From Sulfurimonas sp. (GTDB lineage Bacteria > Campylobacterota > Campylobacteria > Campylobacterales > Sulfurimonadaceae): a stretch of DNA of 42,892 bases. The DNA lies in assembly GCA_027019325.1 (NCBI GenBank), contig JALUWT010000113.1:1-42892 (forward strand), read 5' to 3'. Positions 25,212 to 32,157 of this stretch are shown here, piece by piece (the first letter of the stretch is position 1; every line of letters starts with the position of its first letter). Both the position numbers and the translations under genes were made by a program. Below the pieces are notes generated by a model, which saw only the letters and a list, made by a program, of their open reading frames with translations, had not been told where the DNA came from and did no database searches.

Positions 25212-25230
25212 TTAATTTCGCTAAAATTAA
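25212..25230 (+). promoter_or_regulatory. Short dyad and -10-like sequence before the PAS kinase gene
   Basis: TTAATTT-CGCTA-AAATTAA has perfect seven-base arms and lies four bases before the ATG of the kinase gene. A TAAAAT at 25222-25227 overlaps it. It could be an internal promoter with an operator or simply AT-rich sequence. The gap to the preceding YceI gene is 36 bases, so read-through is also possible. Confidence 0.3.
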
Positions 25231-25233
25231 TCT

Positions 25234-26448
25234 ATGTTACAACAGTATCAAGAAGCGATTGAAAACAGTAATATTGTCTCTAAAACCGATGTGAACGGCA
25301 TCATCACTTTTGTTAATGATGAGTTTTGCAAGATTTCGGGTTACACGCAAAAAGAACTCATCGGTAAAAACCACAATATAGTCCGTCATCCTGACGTTCC
25401 TGCTTCAAAATTCAGACTACTCTGGAAAACCATCAAAGCTAAAAAGATCTTCAAAGGAACTGTGAAGAATCTCGCAAAAGATGGCTCTACTTTTTATGTC
25501 AACACGACTGTGATTCCGATTTTGGATGAAAATGGGGAGATCGAAGAGTTCATCGCTATCCGATATGATGTGACAAAAGAGGTCTTTTACAGAGAGTCAC
25601 TCGAAAAAAAAGAGAAAGAGCTTGAAGAGCTCAATGAAGAGCTTGAAAAGAGAGTCGAAGCAAAAACAAAAGAACTCAAAGAACTCAATGCAACACTTGA
25701 GAAGCGCGTAAAAGAGGAGATTGCTAAGAACGAAGAGAAGCAAAAAGTGATGTTTTGGCAGTCCCGTTTTGCCTCTTTAGGTGAGATGCTTGCCAACATT
25801 GCCCATCAGTGGAGACAACCGCTTACGGAATTAAACCTAATCCTTTTCAGCCTCAAAAAAGCTGCCCTGCGTGAGGAGCCTGAAGCGGTAGAAACCCTCT
25901 ATGGAGAGAGTAAAGCCCTCATACAAAATATGTCCAATACCATAGAAGATTTTTCAAACTTTTTCAAACCGGACAAAGAAAAACACCACTTTATGCTGCG
26001 TGGGAGCATAGAAGAGGCACTGCACATTTTAAAGCGAGTCCTCAAACGCGATATGATTCAAGTCAAAACTAGCTATGAAGATGCGATGGTTTTAGGCATT
26101 AGTAATGAGTTCACACAGGTCATCGTCAATCTTTTAAAAAATTCCCGTGATGCTTTTGTAGAAAATGGTCTGTTGTTGCGTGAGATAAACATCAGCGTGA
26201 GCAAGAGTGAAGATTTTGCTTTTGTTGTTGTAGAAGATAATGCTGGAGGAATTAAAGAGAAGGAGCGGTATAAAATATTTGAGCCCTACTTTACGACAAA
26301 GCATACATCTCAGGGAACAGGACTTGGGCTTTTTATGTCTAAAATGATTTGTGAAAAAGGTTTTAATGGCTCTCTTGATGTGAGTTCAAAAAGAGGGCTG
26401 ACCCGCTTTAGCATTACAATTCCACTGGAAGTCAATAATGAAAAATAA
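25234..26448 (+). CDS. Soluble PAS-domain sensor histidine kinase
   Basis: A 404-residue cytoplasmic kinase with no membrane segment. The PAS domain (about 6-115) contains NIVRHPDVPASKFRLLWKT and AKDGSTFYVN. This matches the Aer-type PAS that binds FAD: R51, H52 and D54 correspond to residues important for flavin binding in Aer. A long charged coiled coil (about 118-170) leads to the H-box with H191 (ANIAHQWRQPLTELN), and the ATPase domain ends with VVEDNAGGIKEKERYKIFEP and GTGLGLFMSKMI. It overlaps the next response regulator by 11 bases. A redox-sensing role is inference from the PAS type. Confidence 0.88.
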   Translation: MLQQYQEAIENSNIVSKTDVNGIITFVNDEFCKISGYTQKELIGKNHNIVRHPDVPASKFRLLWKTIKAKKIFKGTVKNLAKDGSTFYVNTTVIPILDENGEIEEFIAIRYDVTKEVFYRESLEKKEKELEELNEELEKRVEAKTKELKELNATLEKRVKEEIAKNEEKQKVMFWQSRFASLGEMLANIAHQWRQPLTELNLILFSLKKAALREEPEAVETLYGESKALIQNMSNTIEDFSNFFKPDKEKHHFMLRGSIEEALHILKRVLKRDMIQVKTSYEDAMVLGISNEFTQVIVNLLKNSRDAFVENGLLLREINISVSKSEDFAFVVVEDNAGGIKEKERYKIFEPYFTTKHTSQGTGLGLFMSKMICEKGFNGSLDVSSKRGLTRFSITIPLEVNNEK

Positions 26449-27118
26449 GTTTTTAAAAACACTTCGGGTCTTGCTTGTTGAGGATGAGGTCAAGCTCTCC
26501 ACACTCCTTAAAAATGCTATAGGAGACAGTTTTTATAAATTTAGTGTTGCTAATGACGGCGAAGAGGGTTTAGCGCTTTTTAAAAAGCGCACCCCTGACA
26601 TTGTCATTACAGATATAATGATGCCTAAAAAAACAGGTCTGGAGATGGCAAAAGAGATAAAAGCCATAGATGCGAATGTGCCTATCATCATATTGAGTGC
26701 TTTCTCTGAGACAGAGAAGTTTTTAGATGCCATTGATGTGGGTGTTGTGAAGTATTTTATTAAGCCTTTTGACCCTGATGAGCTCTTGGAGTACATAGAA
26801 TCACTCGAAGCAGTTTTTCCAGAGCGTTCTATAGTATTGCAAGATGGCTTTACGTACAACAAGACAAAAAAAGCTCTTTATAAAAAAAACCGTTATATTA
26901 CACTGACAAAAAAAGAGAAAGATTTCTTAGCTCTGCTTATAGATAATTTTAGACAGGGCATGCTTATTGTAAGTGATGAAAAAATTAAAGAGTTGCTTTG
27001 GAAAGAGCAGGTAAGTGATGAACGGCTTCGAACTTTTGTGCGGCGTTTTAGAGATAAAACTTCAAAAGAGTTGATTAAAAATGTAAAAGGAGAAGGCTAT
27101 CAAATTATGATAGCCTAA
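26438..27118 (+). CDS. Response regulator with winged-helix output domain
   Basis: A 226-residue regulator. The receiver has VLLVEDEVKL, the phospho-acceptor D59 (DIVITDIMMPKKTG), LSAFSETEKF at the switch position and YFIKPFDPDEL. The C-terminal DNA-binding domain (about 140-224) ends with RLRTFVRRFRDK and VKGEGYQIMIA. It starts inside the PAS-kinase gene, so the two proteins form the obvious pair. It is the last gene of the co-directional locus. Its stop is followed at 27121-27140 by a palindrome with perfect eight-base arms (TATACAAA and TTTGTATA) around TTAT, which overlaps the end of the convergent peptide gene. Confidence 0.93.
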   Translation: MKNKFLKTLRVLLVEDEVKLSTLLKNAIGDSFYKFSVANDGEEGLALFKKRTPDIVITDIMMPKKTGLEMAKEIKAIDANVPIIILSAFSETEKFLDAIDVGVVKYFIKPFDPDELLEYIESLEAVFPERSIVLQDGFTYNKTKKALYKKNRYITLTKKEKDFLALLIDNFRQGMLIVSDEKIKELLWKEQVSDERLRTFVRRFRDKTSKELIKNVKGEGYQIMIA

Positions 27119-27128
27119 GATATACAAA

Positions 27129-27269
27129 TTATTTTGTATAAAGATCTGTACTTGGATGATACGGTTTAGTAATCGCCGGTTTTTTAACTGTTTTTGTGTC
27201 ATAGTGAACGATGTTTTCTGCCTGTGCAGCAACGAATGCGAAAGTAAGTGCAAATAAAATTTTTGTCAT
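27129..27269 (-). CDS. 46-residue exported small peptide
   Basis: An ORF not obvious at usual length cut-offs. The ATG at 27269 is preceded by AAAAGGA six to seven bases upstream, a strong RBS. The first 17 residues form a signal peptide (MTKILFALTFAFVAAQA). The mature chain of about 29 residues is basic and histidine-containing: it begins ENIVHYDTKTVKK and ends PSTDLYTK, with no cysteine. Length, RBS, signal peptide and a well-placed FNR-type promoter together make a real gene likely. Function unknown. It lies downstream of nrdG on the same strand but has its own promoter. Confidence 0.72.
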   Translation of the reverse strand: MTKILFALTFAFVAAQAENIVHYDTKTVKKPAITKPYHPSTDLYTK

Positions 27270-27344
27270 TTTTTTCCTTTTGAGTAATGATTATTTGTTA
27301 TATTTTTAAATAAGACAATTTTTGTCCGATTTAAAACTGACAGA

Positions 27345-27387
27345 ATAATATCAGGATATTTGCAAAGAAAACTTGATATATATCAAG
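27345..27387 (-). promoter_or_regulatory. Class II FNR-type promoter for the exported peptide gene
   Basis: CTTGATATATATCAAG (27372-27387) is a perfect palindrome containing TTGAT-N4-ATCAA, the full FNR consensus. On the minus strand the -10 TATTAT lies at 27350-27345, giving a start near 27338 and placing the box centre at -41.5. This is exactly the class II activator position. The leader would be about 69 bases. Activation under low oxygen is the expected behaviour. The Crp-family protein at 10.8 kb has a different recognition helix, so the cognate activator is probably elsewhere. Confidence 0.75.
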
Positions 27388-27390
27388 AAT

Positions 27391-27405
27391 TGATACTAAT
27401 TCTCA
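27391..27405. promoter_or_regulatory. Fur-box-like 7-1-7 dyad upstream of the FNR box
   Basis: TGATACTAATTCTCA differs at two symmetric positions from the 7-1-7 Fur motif TGATAAT-N-ATTATCA. It sits directly after the nrdG stop and five bases before the FNR palindrome. Iron control of the small peptide is possible, but AT-rich DNA produces such matches by chance. Confidence 0.3.
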
Positions 27406-27406
27406 T

Positions 27407-28108
27407 TTATCTCCAAACTATTTCTATTCCATCCAAAAGACACGACTTGTCAAAGCTGTTTTTTGGTTTTTTAAGATTGCTAATATTCTCGTCAGTGACT
27501 CTGAACTCCTGTATATAATAGGTTTTATTGTAACTCTTTTGTTCTAAATCTCTGATGATAGCATTGATATCATGTTCGTTTAAAAGGTCGGCATGCAGAG
27601 TTGTCCGCACTTCAAAATCAAAGTCTGCTTCTATTAAAAATGTGAGTGTTTCACCAAAAGCGTCATAGTTGCGTGAGTGGGTAATGGCTTGAAATTTTTC
27701 TTTTGGTGCTTTATAATCTAGGGCTATATAGTCAAGTAGCTCTAAGGCAATGAGTTGTTTTATGAGCTGAGGATTCGTCCCATTTGTGTCGAGCTTTATT
27801 GAAAAACCGAGTTTTTTAATGGATTTGCAAAAAGGGATGAGTTCCTGTAGGCTTGCTTCTCCGCCAGAGAGTACAACTCCATCTAAGAGAGATTGCCTCG
27901 TTTGTAAAAAAGCAAGCGCATCATTCAGTGAATAGGCACCGTTTTTTGCAAAGACTATATCTTTGTTATAACAGTAGTCACAGCGCATATTACATCCTGC
28001 AAACCATAAAATGCAGGCAAGATGCTCAGGATAGTCCAGATGTGTGAACTTGGTGATGTCATAGATGGGTTTAGCGTTCTTTGAATTGAACTCGCTGTCT
28101 GTGTTCAC
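27407..28108 (-). CDS. nrdG: Anaerobic ribonucleotide reductase activating enzyme
   Basis: A 233-residue radical SAM enzyme that generates the glycyl radical in NrdD. It carries the iron-sulfur motif C39-x3-C43-x2-C46 in WFAGCNMRCDYCYNKD, then GVVLSGGEASLQELIPF and IKLDTNGTNP, typical of the NrdG/pyruvate-formate-lyase-activase group. The GTG at 28108 is the best start, with AGGA upstream and the family core beginning at IYDITKFTHLDYP. It overlaps the 50-aa glycyl-radical gene by 38 bases. The order nrdD - small subunit - nrdG on the minus strand indicates one operon. Confidence 0.92.
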   Translation of the reverse strand: MNTDSEFNSKNAKPIYDITKFTHLDYPEHLACILWFAGCNMRCDYCYNKDIVFAKNGAYSLNDALAFLQTRQSLLDGVVLSGGEASLQELIPFCKSIKKLGFSIKLDTNGTNPQLIKQLIALELLDYIALDYKAPKEKFQAITHSRNYDAFGETLTFLIEADFDFEVRTTLHADLLNEHDINAIIRDLEQKSYNKTYYIQEFRVTDENISNLKKPKNSFDKSCLLDGIEIVWR

Positions 28109-28223
28109 CTGTTTTTCCTATGTTAAAGCTCTCAACAGGTCTGTGATATCCCATTACTCTTGTATAAACAGTACACTTTTGTCTTTTGCTCTCTAAAAGC
28201 ATTAAGATCTCTTCTTTACTCAT
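28071..28223 (-). CDS. Separate glycyl-radical tail of anaerobic ribonucleotide reductase (50 aa)
   Basis: A 50-residue ORF between nrdD and nrdG. It contains CTVYTRVMGYHRPVESFNIG, which matches the C-terminal radical loop of single-chain NrdD enzymes (RVxGYxRP...GK); G25 would carry the radical. C17 lies just before it. The large NrdD gene ends without this motif. The start is an ATGA overlap with the nrdD stop, and AAGGAG sits seven bases upstream, so it looks like a designed second subunit rather than a sequencing frameshift. It is needed to complete the active enzyme if the large chain works as usual. Confidence 0.85.
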   Translation of the reverse strand: MSKEEILMLLESKRQKCTVYTRVMGYHRPVESFNIGKTGEHRQRVQFKER

Positions 28224-30331
28224 GATACACTCCTTAAGTCTAGGTTTTCATATTTTGCGATGAGTTCTTCGTCACATTTTGGACAGAACTCATGCTCTCC
28301 TGTGATGTAGCCGTGTTTCGGGCAGACTGAGAAGAGCGGCGTGACAGTGATGTATGGCAGCTGAAAGTTGGATATAACATTTTTAACAAGTTTCCTGCAT
28401 GCCTCTGTAGAGCTGACTTTCTCTTGCATGTAAAGGTGCAGGACTGTTCCTCCTGTATATTTTTTCTGAAGTTCATCTTGAAGTTGGAGTGCTTCAAAAG
28501 GATCATCTGTATAGTCAACAGGAATCTGTGAGGAGTTGGTATAGTAAATATTTTCTCCTGCACCTGCCTGAATGATTTTATCGCCGAAGCGTTTTTTATC
28601 CTCTTTGGCAAATCTGTAGGTTGTGCCCTCCGCCGGTGTCGCTTCAAGATTGTAGAGGTTGCCGGTCTCCTCTTGAAAGGCAACCATTCTATCGCGCATA
28701 TGGTTGAGAATTTCTATGGCAAACTCCATTCCTTTTTCACTGGTGATATCTTCCCATTTGTCGGTAAAGTTCAAGATCATCTCGTTAATGCCGTTGACAC
28801 CGATAGTGGAGAAGTGGTTTTTAAAGCCTGGGAGATACCTCTTAGTGTAGGGAAAAAGCCCTCGGTCGTACATCTCCTGAATAAAAACACGTTTTTTCTC
28901 TAGAGTGGACTTTGCATTTTCCATAAGTCTGTCGAGTTTTGCAAAGAAGCCTTCTTTGTCACCTTTGTGCAAGAACCCAAGCCGCGCCATATTGATGGTG
29001 ACAACGCCTATGCTTCCCGTCATCTCTGCACTGCCAAACAGGCCACCGCCTCGTTTAAGAAGTTCTCTTAAATCAAGCTGTAGTCTGCAACACATACTTC
29101 TGACATGTCCGGGTTTGTATGCCTCTTCATTTTCTATTAAGTTACCGTTTGCATCGCGTTTATATTGGCTCCCTATGAAATTTTGAAAGTAGGAAGAGCC
29201 AATTTTTGCTGTATTTTCAAACAGCAGGTCTGTATTTTCACCGTACCAGTCAAAATCTTCAGTAATATTGACGGTAGGTATAGGAAATGTGAAGGGTTGG
29301 CCGGTTTTATCCCCCTCCGTCATAACCTCATAGTAAGCTTTGTTAATCATATTCATCTCTTGTTGAAAATGTTTGTATGTCATATCGGTGAGAGAGGAGA
29401 TTCCTCTCTCTTGTGCTTTGAATCTTAGATTGGCATCGGAAATGTCTTCAAAGAGATGTTTTTGCTTACTTGTTGGAATCTGATCCTTCAAATCATCAGG
29501 AACGTTCCAATCTATTGTGATGTTTGTAAAAGGTGATTGTCCCCATCGTGCAGGAACGTTAAGGTTATATATGAAACTACGAATACTTTTCTTTACCTCC
29601 TTATAGTCGAGTTGGTCTTTAAATAGATAGGGTGCTAAATAGGTGTCAAAAGAGGAAAAAGCTTGTGCTCCCGCCCACTCACTTTGCAAAATTCCTAAGA
29701 AATTTGCCATCTGTCCAAGAGCTTCTCTAAAATGTTTGGGCGCAGAGCTCTCGACTCTTCCTCTCACACCGTTAAATCCCTCATCCAGAAGAACTCGCAA
29801 ACTCCAACCGGCACAGTAGCCGGTCAAGCAGTCGAGGTCATGTATGTGATAGTCCCCATTTCTATGCGCATACCCTTCTTCTTTTGAGTAAATTTTATCT
29901 AGCCAGTAATTTGCAATCACTTTTCCCGCAGTATTGTTTACCAGTCCTGCATTGGAGTAGCCTGTGTTTGAATTTGCTTTGATTCTCCAGTCACTACCAT
30001 TTATATACTCCTCAACGGTTTGTGTAGAATTAATGTACGTTGTATCGTCATCGAGCAGATTGTCTCTCTGCATTTTATGCATATGACGATAGAGTATAAA
30101 AGAGCGCATGACATCAAAATGTCTCCCTTTGTATAACTCATACTCAATCAAATCTTGAACATCTTCAACAGCAACAGCACGTTTATGCTCAAGTTTTTCT
30201 AAAACGTTCATATAGATGGTCTCATCATAAGCAACATTCTCACTTGAAAATGCTTTTTTAATGGCATCTTCAATCTTATATGAGAGAAATTGTTTATATG
30301 TTCCATCGCGTTTTAAAATATACTCAACCAT
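28220..30331 (-). CDS. nrdD: Anaerobic ribonucleoside-triphosphate reductase large chain
   Basis: Reduces NTPs to dNTPs without oxygen. The 703-residue product has an N-terminal ATP-cone (about 1-90, YILKRDGTYKQFLSYKIEDA) and the class III barrel core with AHRNGDYHIHDLDCLTGYCA, SIGVVTINMARLGF and GVNGINEMILNF. It ends in a zinc-site-like segment, CPKHGYITGEHEFCPKC, with C670, H673, C683 and C686. The glycyl-radical motif that normally follows is missing and is instead in the overlapping 50-aa gene. Preceded by a hairpin covering its ribosome-binding site. Confidence 0.93.
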   Translation of the reverse strand: MVEYILKRDGTYKQFLSYKIEDAIKKAFSSENVAYDETIYMNVLEKLEHKRAVAVEDVQDLIEYELYKGRHFDVMRSFILYRHMHKMQRDNLLDDDTTYINSTQTVEEYINGSDWRIKANSNTGYSNAGLVNNTAGKVIANYWLDKIYSKEEGYAHRNGDYHIHDLDCLTGYCAGWSLRVLLDEGFNGVRGRVESSAPKHFREALGQMANFLGILQSEWAGAQAFSSFDTYLAPYLFKDQLDYKEVKKSIRSFIYNLNVPARWGQSPFTNITIDWNVPDDLKDQIPTSKQKHLFEDISDANLRFKAQERGISSLTDMTYKHFQQEMNMINKAYYEVMTEGDKTGQPFTFPIPTVNITEDFDWYGENTDLLFENTAKIGSSYFQNFIGSQYKRDANGNLIENEEAYKPGHVRSMCCRLQLDLRELLKRGGGLFGSAEMTGSIGVVTINMARLGFLHKGDKEGFFAKLDRLMENAKSTLEKKRVFIQEMYDRGLFPYTKRYLPGFKNHFSTIGVNGINEMILNFTDKWEDITSEKGMEFAIEILNHMRDRMVAFQEETGNLYNLEATPAEGTTYRFAKEDKKRFGDKIIQAGAGENIYYTNSSQIPVDYTDDPFEALQLQDELQKKYTGGTVLHLYMQEKVSSTEACRKLVKNVISNFQLPYITVTPLFSVCPKHGYITGEHEFCPKCDEELIAKYENLDLRSVS

Positions 30332-30332
30332 G

Positions 30333-30360
30333 AACTACTCCTAAAGTGATTCGAGTAGTT
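30333..30360 (-). promoter_or_regulatory. Hairpin overlapping the nrdD ribosome-binding site
   Basis: AACTACTC and GAGTAGTT (30333-30340 and 30353-30360) form a perfect eight-base stem with a 12-base loop. It ends one base before the nrdD start codon. In the mRNA the proximal arm includes most of the Shine-Dalgarno AGGAG, so the hairpin could mask ribosome access and control translation. A simple role in mRNA stability is the alternative. Confidence 0.5.
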
Positions 30361-30473
30361 TATAGCAAAAAGTGTTAAGCTCGCATAATATTTTTTGTCA
30401 CTTTTGTGTCATTTTAAAAGTTCTATTTGGGCTTTTAAAGGTTACCTTAATAAAAGTTTTACATTTCTTTTGG

Positions 30474-30610
30474 TATAATCCCAATCCGCTTTGCTGTTTT
30501 AACAAAGAAAAAGAGTATTTCTATCTTTATATATACTATATAACTGATAAAAGTATTGGCAAGGTAATATTGCCTAAAAACAGTAAGGACAACAAAGACA
30601 AGGACTTACG
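30474..30610 (+). promoter_or_regulatory. Promoter and long leader of the rpmJ-rplQ operon
   Basis: TATAAT at 30474-30479 is the best -10 for rpmJ, giving a leader of about 125 bases. The dyad AAGGT-T-ACCTT (30438-30448) lies 25 bases upstream of the -10. In the leader, GGCAA and TTGCC arms at about 30558-30574 can pair. A long structured leader before this operon is compatible with S4-type autogenous control as known in E. coli, but no fold could be verified here. The region also carries the divergent nrdD promoter. Confidence 0.5.
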
Positions 30611-30724
30611 ATGAAAGTAAGAGCTTCAGTAAAGAAGATGTGTGATGACTGTAAAGTTGTCAAAAGAAAAGGCATTGTAAGAGTAATCTGCAAAGTTAAA
30701 AAACATAAACAGAGACAAGGATAG
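30611..30724 (+). CDS. rpmJ: Ribosomal protein L36
   Basis: A 37-residue zinc-ribbon protein of the 50S subunit, too short for many ORF scans. It begins [20 protein letters not shown] and ends [11 protein letters not shown]11, C14 and C27 with the final His give the zinc-binding C+ form. It is two bases before rpsM. In most relatives it directly follows infA; here infA lies about 28 kb upstream. Confidence 0.95.
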   Translation: MKVRASVKKMCDDCKVVKRKGIVRVICKVKKHKQRQG

Positions 30725-30726
30725 GC

Positions 30727-31089
30727 ATGGCTCGTATTTCTGGTGTTGATTTACCGAAAAAAAAGAGAGTAGAGTACGGTTTAACGTATATCTATGGTAT
30801 TGGTCTTCATGCTTCACGTCAAATATTAGACGCGACAAGCATTGACTATAACAAAAGAGTTTTTGAATTAAATGAAGCTGATGTAGCAGCAATTACAAAA
30901 GAGATCCGTGAAAACCATATGGTTGAAGGTGATTTACGTAAAAAAGTTGCTATGGATATTAAAGCTCTTATGGACATTGGTTCATATAGAGGGATTCGTC
31001 ACCGTCGTGGTCTTCCATGCCGTGGTCAAAAAACTAAGACAAATGCGCGTACTCGTAAGGGTAAACGTAAAACTGTCGGCGCAGCATAA
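30727..31089 (+). CDS. rpsM: Ribosomal protein S13
   Basis: A 120-residue 30S head protein that contacts tRNA and bridges to the 50S subunit. The family start [20 protein letters not shown], the central TYIYGIG and [20 protein letters not shown], and the basic tail [13 protein letters not shown] are clear. It lies between rpmJ and rpsK in standard order, two and eleven bases from its neighbours. Confidence 0.97.
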   Translation: MARISGVDLPKKKRVEYGLTYIYGIGLHASRQILDATSIDYNKRVFELNEADVAAITKEIRENHMVEGDLRKKVAMDIKALMDIGSYRGIRHRRGLPCRGQKTKTNARTRKGKRKTVGAA

Positions 31090-31100
31090 GGGATTAAAGT

Positions 31101-31493
31101 ATGGCAAAAAGAAAAGCTGTTAGAAAAAAAGTAATAAAAAAGAATGTATCACGTGGTATCGTTCATATTGCAGCATCATTTAACAACACATTAGTAACTA
31201 TTACTGATGAAATGGGAAATATGATTGCATGGAGTTCTGCTGGTAGCCTTGGTTTTAAAGGTTCTAAAAAATCTACACCGTTTGCAGCACAAGCAGCAGT
31301 TGAAGATGCAGTAGAAAAAGCAAAAGTACATGGTATCAAAGAACTTGGTATTAAAGTACAAGGTCCTGGTTCTGGTCGTGAGACTGCAGTGAAAGCTGTT
31401 GGTGCTATCGAAGGAATCCGTGTTACATTTATGAAAGATGTTACACCATTACCACACAACGGTTGTCGCGCACCTAAGCGCCGTAGAGTTTAA
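31101..31493 (+). CDS. rpsK: Ribosomal protein S11
   Basis: A 130-residue 30S platform protein. It shows [40 protein letters not shown] and the strongly conserved end [15 protein letters not shown]. The basic N-terminal extension ([15 protein letters not shown]) is usual in this phylum. It lies 11 bases after rpsM and 11 bases before rpsD, so transcription is shared. Confidence 0.97.
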   Translation: MAKRKAVRKKVIKKNVSRGIVHIAASFNNTLVTITDEMGNMIAWSSAGSLGFKGSKKSTPFAAQAAVEDAVEKAKVHGIKELGIKVQGPGSGRETAVKAVGAIEGIRVTFMKDVTPLPHNGCRAPKRRRV

Positions 31494-31504
31494 GGAGATT
31501 ACTG

Positions 31505-32131
31505 ATGGCAAGATATAGAGGTCCAGTAGAAAAAATCGAGAGAAGATTTGGAGTAAGCCTTAACTTAAAAGGTGAGCGTCGTTTAGCAGGAAAGTCTGCT
31601 TTAGAAAAACGTCCGTATGGTCCAGGTCAACATGGTCAGCGTCGTAAAAAAGTTTCTGAATATGGTTCACAACTTAACGAGAAACAAAAAGCAAAATTCA
31701 TGTATGGTATTTCTGAAAAGCAATTCCACGCACTATTTGTTGAAGCAAAACGCCGTGAAGGAAATACAGGTACAAACCTTGTTACTTTAATCGAGCAAAG
31801 ATTAGACAATGTTGTTTACAGAATGGGATTCGCATCTACTCGTAGATTTGCTCGCCAGCTTGTAACACATGGTCATATTCTTGTTGATGGTAAAAAACTT
31901 GATATTCCTTCTTACCGTGTTAAACCGGGTCAAAAAATAGAAGTGAAAGAAGCTAGTAAAGCTAACAATCAAGTTGTTCGCGCTATTGAGCTTACAAACC
32001 AAACTGGTCTTGCTCCATGGGTTGACATCGATGCTGAAAAAGTTTTTGGTATCTTTACTCGTCTTCCAGAGCGTGAAGAAGTTGTTATTCCAGTTGAAGA
32101 ACGTTTAATCGTTGAGCTTTACTCGAAATAA
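31505..32131 (+). CDS. rpsD: Ribosomal protein S4
   Basis: A 208-residue primary 16S rRNA-binding protein and, in E. coli, the autogenous repressor of this operon. It has [19 protein letters not shown] at the N-terminus and an S4 RNA-binding domain (about 98-160) with [20 protein letters not shown] and [19 protein letters not shown]. The N-terminal cysteine cluster of zinc-type S4 is absent (C-minus form). It sits between rpsK and rpoA with standard spacing. Confidence 0.97.
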   Translation: MARYRGPVEKIERRFGVSLNLKGERRLAGKSALEKRPYGPGQHGQRRKKVSEYGSQLNEKQKAKFMYGISEKQFHALFVEAKRREGNTGTNLVTLIEQRLDNVVYRMGFASTRRFARQLVTHGHILVDGKKLDIPSYRVKPGQKIEVKEASKANNQVVRAIELTNQTGLAPWVDIDAEKVFGIFTRLPEREEVVIPVEERLIVELYSK

Positions 32132-32157
32132 TCATTTAATAAAAAGGGCGTAAAAGT

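Noticed and set aside
27062-27253. 63-codon minus-strand ORF overlapping the end of the last response regulator
   Set aside because: It overlaps the regulator gene and is out of frame with the better-supported exported peptide, which has an RBS and a signal peptide.
30372-30614. 80-codon ORF upstream of rpmJ
   Set aside because: It spans the nrdD and rpmJ promoter region, lacks an RBS and runs into the rpmJ start in another frame. It reads like AT-rich noncoding DNA.
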